Assembly (NCBI GenBank): GCA_002469765.1
Contig: DKNS01000198.1
Span: 6,850-18,943, forward strand
Length of the DNA stretch: 12,094 nt
Source: Flavobacteriales bacterium UBA7382
GTDB lineage: Bacteria > Bacteroidota > Bacteroidia > Flavobacteriales_D > Sanyastnellaceae
Direction of reading: 5' to 3'
Shown here: in pieces, positions 6,756 through 12,094 of the stretch
Position numbering within the stretch: the first letter of the stretch is position 1
Layout of the letters: each line of letters begins with the position of its first letter
Translations under genes and position numbers: made by a program
The notes under the pieces: model-generated
The model's input: the letters and a program-made list of their open reading frames with translations, nothing else
The model's database searches: none
What the model was told of the DNA's origin: nothing

Positions 6756-9647
6756 ATGGCACGTTTTTCACTCTTCTTAAACCACCATCTGAAGCAAGGT
6801 TTGACCCTTGTTTTTTTGTCGGTCTTGGTCATGGGCGCGCAAGCCCAAATCCAATTGGTCGGAAATGTGGTGGACGGCGAAACTGGCGAGCCCATGTTTT
6901 CGGCCAGCGTGACGTTGGAAGGCACCACCAAGGGCGTCATGACCGACTTCGATGGCCGGTTCAACATCGGGGTGGCCTCTCTTCCTGTGAGCTTGAACGT
7001 CAGTTTCATAGGCTATTCCTTGAAGCAGGTGTCGGTGACCCAGGCCAACCAGCGCATCGAAGTCAAGCTCATGCCAGATCAAGTCCTCATCGAAGAGGCA
7101 GAGGTGGTCGGGGAACGCATCAGCGACAAGCAGAAGCAGGCGCCATTGACTGTGGAGACGATGGACGCGTTGGCCATCAAAGAAGCGCCCACCGGAAGCT
7201 TCTATGAAGGGTTGGGCAACCTGAAAGGCGTGGATTTGACGTCCGCCTCGCTGGGGTTCAAGATTGTGAACACACGAGGCTTCAACAGCACGTCGCCGGT
7301 GCGATCGCTGCAGTTGATCGATGGGGTGGACAACCAAAGCCCTGGATTGAACTTCTCGCTTGGCAATTTCCTGGGGGCGCCTGATTTGGACGTCAAAACC
7401 GTGGAGATTGTTGCGGGTGCGAGCTCGGCTTACTACGGTCCCGGCGCGTTCAACGGGGTGATCAACATGGAAACCAAAGATCCCTTCGTGTTTGATGGCC
7501 TGAGCGCCTCCTACCGGATGGGCGAGCGAAACTTGAGCGAGTGGGGCTTCCGTTGGGCAGAGTCGTTTGACAACGAAGATGGCGACCCCGTATTCGCGTA
7601 CAAAGTGAACGCCTTTTCCTTTTCAGCCTACGATTGGGAAGCGACCAACTATGGGCCGATCGACGGGTCGTTGGTGGGCGAGTCCAACCCCGGGCGGTTT
7701 GACGCCGTGAACATCTACGGCGATGAATACAGTTCACCGTTGGATTACGGGGGAGACAACAGCACCAACGCACGCGGACTTGGCACCATTTACCGCACGG
7801 GGTACAAGGAAGTGGATTTGGTGGATTACAACACCGACAACCTCAAGGTGAGCTTGAGTGGACACTGGCGACTGCAGCCTGACAAGACCTACGAGAGCCC
7901 AGAGCTCATCTACGGGTTCAACATGGGCAGGGGCACCACCGTCTACCAAGGGGACAACCGATTCAGCCTGCGTGACATCGAATTCTACCAGCACAAGGTG
8001 GAGTTGCGCAAAAAGGGAGATTGGTTCATCCGTGCTTACCGCACAAGCGAGGACGCTGGAAACAGCTACGACCCCTACGCCACGGCCTTGCGCATGCAGG
8101 ACAGCCTCAGAAGCGATTACGACTGGTCCAAGGTGTACTACGCGTACTGGATCGACAGCATCGCACCTCAAATCAACGCGACCTATCCGACGTTGGAGAT
8201 CGTTCGCTACGACACGCTTTGGATTGTGCCGCCAGACATCTACACTTTGGTGCCAGTGGCGGCCTACCCTGAGGGCGCTGAAGATGAATGGTATGCAGAG
8301 AACGGGGGCAACCTCGCCAATTGGCACAACCAGGTGGAGCAGTGGACCAACAATGGCTACGCCAACCTCAACGATGTGGCCACCGACCCCCAAGGATTCC
8401 TGGCGCCTCAAACGGCCCAATTCAGCACGCTGTTCAACGACCTCGTCGGCAAGAAGAACAACGAAACCGAAGGAGGGACAAGGTTTTACGACCGCAGTTC
8501 CCTGGTGCACGTGCACGGTGAGAAAATTTTCAAACCGTGGTGGGCAGATGAAATCAGGTTTGGTGCCAACATGCGGCGCTACACCCCAGATTCAGATGGC
8601 ACCATCTTCTCGGACACCAACGGCCGCGTGATCACCAACCAAGAGGTGGGGTTGTACACAGGAATCAAGCGCCATTTCCTCGAAGACAAGCTCATTGCGA
8701 CGGCCACGGTACGCGCGGACAAAAACCAAAATTTCAACTTCGTGGTGTCACCCGCGGCCTCGCTCGTGTGGACACCTACGCCCACAGACTTTTTGCGTTT
8801 GAGTTTCAGTTCAGCGTTGCGGAACCCCACGCTGGCCGACCAGTACCTCTTCTTGGATGTGGGGCCTGCGACCCTGGTGGGCAACCTCGAAGGGGCCCAG
8901 GATTTGGTCACTGTACAGAGCTTCATCGACTATCGAAACAGCTCTTCTGGGGCCAACATTGGATTCAACCTCGACACCTTGCAGTATTTTGACATTGCTC
9001 CGCTGAGGCCAGAGCAAGTTCGGACGTTGGAGGCTGGATACAGGACAACGCTGGGCGAAAAGCTCTACCTGGACGCCAATTATTACTTCAGTTGGTACAC
9101 CAACTTCATCGGTTACAATTTGGGGCTTGATGTGTTGTTCGAAAACCCGTCTTTTCCTGAATTTGTCACAGGGTTGGACGTCTACCGCTACGCCGCCAAC
9201 AGCCTGAATCGTGTCCAAACCCAAGGCGCCTCGTTGGGCTTCAACTACTTCCTCGATGACAAATTCACCTTGAACGGCAACTACAGTTGGAACAAGCTGG
9301 TCAAGACCGACGTGGACGACCCCATCATCCCGGCGTTCAACACGCCTGAGCACAAGTACAATTTGGGGTTGACGGCCCGCGGATTGGAGGCGAAGGGGAA
9401 GAACAGCTGGGGCTTCAGCATGAATTACCGCTGGGTCCAAGGTTTTGTTTTTGAGGGGTCGCCCCAGTTCACCGGTCTTGTGCCGTCCTACGACCTCTTG
9501 GACGGCCAGGTGAACTACAAATTCGACGCCCAGGGATTGACCGTGAAGGCCGGGGCAAGCAACCTTCTTCAAAATGACCACATCGAGACCTACGGTGGCC
9601 CCACGGTGGGGCGGCTGGCTTACATCAGCTTCGCCATGGACCTCTGA
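6756..9647 (+). CDS. TonB-dependent outer-membrane receptor
   Basis: This is an outer-membrane beta-barrel importer powered by TonB-ExbBD. The 963-residue protein starts with a signal peptide (a basic N-terminus with HHLK, hydrophobic LTLVFLSVLVMG, probable cleavage after AQA at residue 30). A carboxypeptidase-regulatory-like beta-sandwich follows (about 32-105: GNVVDGETGEPMFSASV, GVMTDFDGRFNI). A TonB-box-like EEAEVVGERI precedes the plug (about 125-250), which has NTRGFNS, LIDGVDNQSPG and GASSAYYGPGAFNGVINMET. A long barrel runs to the C-terminus, ending in YISFAMDL. A region around residues 460-580, rich in Tyr, Trp, Asn and acidic residues, probably forms large surface loops. The ATG at 6756 was chosen because it places the signal peptide at the N-terminus; a GTG at 6684 would precede it with 24 polar residues. 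No SusD-like lipoprotein is adjacent, so it is not a SusCD pair. The substrate cannot be told from the sequence. Confidence 0.93.
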   Translation: MARFSLFLNHHLKQGLTLVFLSVLVMGAQAQIQLVGNVVDGETGEPMFSASVTLEGTTKGVMTDFDGRFNIGVASLPVSLNVSFIGYSLKQVSVTQANQRIEVKLMPDQVLIEEAEVVGERISDKQKQAPLTVETMDALAIKEAPTGSFYEGLGNLKGVDLTSASLGFKIVNTRGFNSTSPVRSLQLIDGVDNQSPGLNFSLGNFLGAPDLDVKTVEIVAGASSAYYGPGAFNGVINMETKDPFVFDGLSASYRMGERNLSEWGFRWAESFDNEDGDPVFAYKVNAFSFSAYDWEATNYGPIDGSLVGESNPGRFDAVNIYGDEYSSPLDYGGDNSTNARGLGTIYRTGYKEVDLVDYNTDNLKVSLSGHWRLQPDKTYESPELIYGFNMGRGTTVYQGDNRFSLRDIEFYQHKVELRKKGDWFIRAYRTSEDAGNSYDPYATALRMQDSLRSDYDWSKVYYAYWIDSIAPQINATYPTLEIVRYDTLWIVPPDIYTLVPVAAYPEGAEDEWYAENGGNLANWHNQVEQWTNNGYANLNDVATDPQGFLAPQTAQFSTLFNDLVGKKNNETEGGTRFYDRSSLVHVHGEKIFKPWWADEIRFGANMRRYTPDSDGTIFSDTNGRVITNQEVGLYTGIKRHFLEDKLIATATVRADKNQNFNFVVSPAASLVWTPTPTDFLRLSFSSALRNPTLADQYLFLDVGPATLVGNLEGAQDLVTVQSFIDYRNSSSGANIGFNLDTLQYFDIAPLRPEQVRTLEAGYRTTLGEKLYLDANYYFSWYTNFIGYNLGLDVLFENPSFPEFVTGLDVYRYAANSLNRVQTQGASLGFNYFLDDKFTLNGNYSWNKLVKTDVDDPIIPAFNTPEHKYNLGLTARGLEAKGKNSWGFSMNYRWVQGFVFEGSPQFTGLVPSYDLLDGQVNYKFDAQGLTVKAGASNLLQNDHIETYGGPTVGRLAYISFAMDL

Positions 9648-9718
9648 ATTAAACCTTGAAATATTTGACTCCGTCGCTTAAAATGTGTGCTTGAGACACA
9701 GAATTTGCGGATTTAGCG

Positions 9719-9726
9719 TATTTTTA
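9719..9726 (+). promoter_or_regulatory. Possible -7 element of the secreted-protein gene
   Basis: TATTTTTA differs from TAnnTTTG at the last position only and lies in the AT-rich 101-base gap after the receptor gene, 22 bases before the ATG at 9749. A TTTG at 9704-9707 is too close to be a proper -33 box. The AT-rich leader ending TTTACAAC before ATG resembles Flavobacteriales translation starts, which often lack Shine-Dalgarno sequences. Confidence 0.35.
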
Positions 9727-9748
9727 CGAAAAACCAATTCTTTACAAC

Positions 9749-12094
9749 ATGAAGAAATTTTTAACCTTCGCCCTTGGGTTGATGGCTGTGTGCCAGATGG
9801 ATGCCCAGGTGCGTTACCTCAACGAGGTGTTCACAGATGTGAACGTTTCATCAGATGTCCTCTATGGTCAGAATGTGACGGTGTTGCCCCTCCTGCAAGG
9901 AGCTCCTCCTTCGGCCCAGCCTTTGGTATGCGACATCTACGAACCAGCAGGTGACACGGAAACAGATCGTCCATTGATCGTCTACATCCACACTGGAAAC
10001 TTTTTGCCTCAATACCTGAACGGCAGTGCCGTCGGAACAAAAACCGACTCTGTGGCGGTTGAGCTTTGCTCACGCTACGCGAAGATGGGATACGTTGTGG
10101 CCTCCATTGACTACCGTCAAGGTTGGAACCCCACAGCAGCCACTCAGTCCGATCGGACGTACCAATTGATCAACGCCGCCTACCGCGGAGTCCAGGATGC
10201 ACGGACCGCCGTTCGTTTCTTCCGCAAGTCGGAAGCAGAAGAAGGCGACCCTTTTGGAATCGACCCCACCAAAATCGGATACCTCGGTGAAGGCACAGGC
10301 GGTTACGTGAGCTACGCAGCCTCGACCATCAGCGACTACAATGACATCATCCTTGACGACAACGGGTTGCCCATCGCCAAATTCTGGTCTGGAACACCTG
10401 GTGCGGAAGACTACATCCCGATGGTGATCGAAGCGGTGAACGGCGACCCTGAGGCCATCACTGACGGCTATGCGCCAGCGGGCGTGTTCGGCCCTGAACC
10501 TGTGCAATTGTGCATTGCAAACCATCCAGGTTACAGCAGCGAGGTTTCTTTCCAAATCAACTTGGGTGGAGCATTGGGTGATTTGAACTGGCTCGACTCT
10601 GGAGACCCTGCCATGATCAGTTTTCAAACTCCCGCTGACCAATTTGCGCCTTACACCACCAATGTGCTCGTGGTTCCCACGACTGGAGAAAACGTGGTTG
10701 AGGTGAGCGGTGCGTTCGACATCCACGCTGAAATCAATGCGCAACCCGCGCCAAACAACAATGCGACATACCAAGCACTGGAGTTGTCGGACGTGTTTTC
10801 GACCCAAGCGGTGGCCAACGGAAACCAAGGCTGGGACGGTTTGTACCCTGTGTTGAACGACAACGTCAATGGCGTGGCAACTCAACCTTTTGACGGTGCC
10901 CCTTGGCAATGGTGGGACGTCGAGATGACTGAACTTGTCGACGCTGCCAATGGAACGTCCGTTGCGGCAACCCAATTGACGCTCAACCCCAACATGGGTC
11001 CCCTCGAAGGCCGTGCGTACTGCGACACCATCATGGGCTATTCCGCCCCTCGATTGGCAGCTTTGCTTGGTCTTGCTTCTGCAGGTCCTGGCTGCACAGA
11101 TTCTGACGCTTGCAACTACAACACATTGGCCACCTCAGATGACGGTTCTTGCACCTACGCTGATGCCGGATACGACTGCTCTGGAAACGCCATTGCTCCT
11201 GGCTGCACCGACCCCATGGCTTGCAACTACGACAACACCGCGCAGACGGACGACGGTTCTTGTGGCTACTTGGACGGCTCAGCCGTCCCCACTGGCGCTG
11301 AGACCCCATGGGTGGTTGGCTTGACGGTCACTGGCACTTCGTTCGAAGCGTTTGCGGCTGGATGTGAAGCGGATGGAGGTGTGAACCCCAACGTGAGCAT
11401 CAATGGCGTCATCGTGGGCGACGGCTCAGCGCCATTGACCATGGCCGGAATCCAAGACCCAACTGGACTACTCGGCGAATTGGCCGCACTCGCTTCCACC
11501 GTGGGCTTCAGCATTTGCGGAGACAACATCACTGTGGCTGCCTTGGGCAACATCATTCCCATGCTGAACAACGGTCAGTTCTGGATTTCACCCATCCCGG
11601 TGAACGACGACAGCCAGTACTTGTGGGCCGCTCCGTTGGCCAACTTCCCAGTTGGGTGCGCCGATCCTGCTGCCAACAACTTCTCAAGCCCTTGCGATTT
11701 GAGTTTGGCGTGCGGTTATGACGGATGCACCGATTCTTCGGCGTGCAACTTCGATCCACAGGCCACAGACAACGATGGTTCTTGCGCCACGAATGATGAT
11801 TGTGGGGTTTGTGGTGGAGACAACAGTTCTTGTTCCGGATGCACCAATCCAACATTCATCGAGTTCGACCCATATGCATCGATCGACGACGGTTCTTGCC
11901 AGAACCTTGTGGTGGCAGGCTGTGGGTACGAAGCCGCAACCAACTACAACCCACTGGCCAACGACGACGACGGTTCTTGTGAGTTTGAGGACGGTGGCAA
12001 CGGCGATTGCCCTGCCGACCTCGATCAAGACGGAACAGTGGCCACGGCAGACTTGCTCCTCTTCTTGAGCGGATTCGGCCAGTCTTGCAACTGA
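9749..12094 (+). CDS. Secreted hydrolase-fold protein with Cys/Asp repeats and dockerin-like end
   Basis: This 781-residue protein is complete; its TGA is the last codon of the window. It has a signal peptide MKKFLTFALGLMAVCQMDAQ (cleavage near residue 19-20). An alpha/beta-hydrolase-like domain (about 60-430) shows RPLIVYIHTGNFLPQ at the oxyanion-hole position, YVVASIDYRQGW, and GVQDARTAVRFFRK. Its nucleophile elbow reads GEGTGGY at 180-186, with Gly182 where serine is expected. A late TPADQFAPY fits the acid loop. Next come cysteine repeats of the form C-T-D-x-x-A-C-N...DDGSC: C449-C468, C486-C505, C660-C679, C698-C717 and C725-C744, plus a degenerate copy at about 636. A region of about 130 residues without repeats (506-635) splits the array. 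A CGVCGGDNSSC segment lies between two repeats. The C-terminus (754-781) is a dockerin/EF-hand-like calcium loop DLDQDGTVATAD between Cys754 and Cys780. It is probably exported and calcium-binding; function unknown, and esterase activity is doubtful. Confidence 0.85.
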   Translation: MKKFLTFALGLMAVCQMDAQVRYLNEVFTDVNVSSDVLYGQNVTVLPLLQGAPPSAQPLVCDIYEPAGDTETDRPLIVYIHTGNFLPQYLNGSAVGTKTDSVAVELCSRYAKMGYVVASIDYRQGWNPTAATQSDRTYQLINAAYRGVQDARTAVRFFRKSEAEEGDPFGIDPTKIGYLGEGTGGYVSYAASTISDYNDIILDDNGLPIAKFWSGTPGAEDYIPMVIEAVNGDPEAITDGYAPAGVFGPEPVQLCIANHPGYSSEVSFQINLGGALGDLNWLDSGDPAMISFQTPADQFAPYTTNVLVVPTTGENVVEVSGAFDIHAEINAQPAPNNNATYQALELSDVFSTQAVANGNQGWDGLYPVLNDNVNGVATQPFDGAPWQWWDVEMTELVDAANGTSVAATQLTLNPNMGPLEGRAYCDTIMGYSAPRLAALLGLASAGPGCTDSDACNYNTLATSDDGSCTYADAGYDCSGNAIAPGCTDPMACNYDNTAQTDDGSCGYLDGSAVPTGAETPWVVGLTVTGTSFEAFAAGCEADGGVNPNVSINGVIVGDGSAPLTMAGIQDPTGLLGELAALASTVGFSICGDNITVAALGNIIPMLNNGQFWISPIPVNDDSQYLWAAPLANFPVGCADPAANNFSSPCDLSLACGYDGCTDSSACNFDPQATDNDGSCATNDDCGVCGGDNSSCSGCTNPTFIEFDPYASIDDGSCQNLVVAGCGYEAATNYNPLANDDDGSCEFEDGGNGDCPADLDQDGTVATADLLLFLSGFGQSCN
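11089..11982 (+). repeat. Array of DDGSC cysteine repeats in the secreted protein
   Basis: Five intact copies of a roughly 20-residue unit lie within the 3' third of the secreted-protein gene. In each the first and last cysteines are exactly 19 residues apart. The end of each unit is nearly identical at the DNA level: GAYGGTTCTTGY at 11141-11152, 11252-11263, 11774-11785, 11888-11899 and 11969-11980. Copies 1-2 and copies 4-6 form two clusters separated by about 390 bases of non-repeat coding sequence, with a decayed copy beginning near 11654. Units of this kind are widespread in secreted proteins of marine Bacteroidota, from general knowledge; the acidic, cysteine-bounded pattern suggests disulfide-closed calcium-binding loops. 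Confidence 0.85.

Noticed and set aside
9684..9700. TGTGT/ACACA hairpin after the receptor gene as a terminator
   Set aside because: Only five base pairs with a seven-base loop and no T tract directly after it; too weak to call.
9776..9795. Lipoprotein signal (Cys15) in the secreted protein
   Set aside because: The residues before the cysteine (MAV) do not fit a lipobox; a normal signal peptidase I site near DAQ is better.

Overview
The window reads as a chromosomal segment of a fairly G+C-rich (by eye, high fifties percent) marine-type member of the Bacteroidota, most likely a Flavobacteriales/Cryomorphaceae-like lineage. The evidence is a TonB-dependent receptor with an N-terminal carboxypeptidase-regulatory-like domain, a fused E1 alpha/beta 2-oxoacid dehydrogenase, a short adenylate kinase, TAnnTTTG-type -7 promoter elements, and a secreted protein carrying the 'GCTDxxACNY...DDGSC' cysteine repeats common in that group. 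Lineage is inferred from protein style only.

Layout: (1) 11-1399, minus strand: lpd, the E3 component of 2-oxoacid dehydrogenase complexes. (2) A 75-base divergent intergenic region, then a tight plus-strand operon adk-obgE-psuG (1475-3987), with a 3-base gap and then a 4-base ATGA overlap. (3) A near-perfect -7 element only a few bases before the ATG of the fused E1 gene (4030-6420), which itself overlaps a small S4-domain RNA-binding protein gene by ATGA (6417-6656). (4) A 963-residue TonB-dependent outer-membrane receptor (6756-9647). (5) A 781-residue secreted multidomain protein (9749-12094) whose stop codon is the last codon of the window.

How they fit together: lpd and the E1 gene encode two of the three parts of a 2-oxoacid dehydrogenase complex (probably branched-chain). 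They flank a core purine/ribosome/pseudouridine operon; no E2 gene is visible here. The last two genes belong to the cell envelope. The receptor has no SusD partner beside it, so its substrate is unknown.

The most unusual gene is the last one. It joins an alpha/beta-hydrolase-like domain, in which the nucleophile-elbow serine is replaced by glycine, to five intact C-x18-C Asp/Cys repeats and one degenerate copy. It ends in a dockerin/EF-hand-type calcium loop rather than a recognisable type IX sorting domain. No mobile elements, CRISPR arrays, tRNAs or rRNAs were seen, and no stretch over 300 bases lacks a gene.
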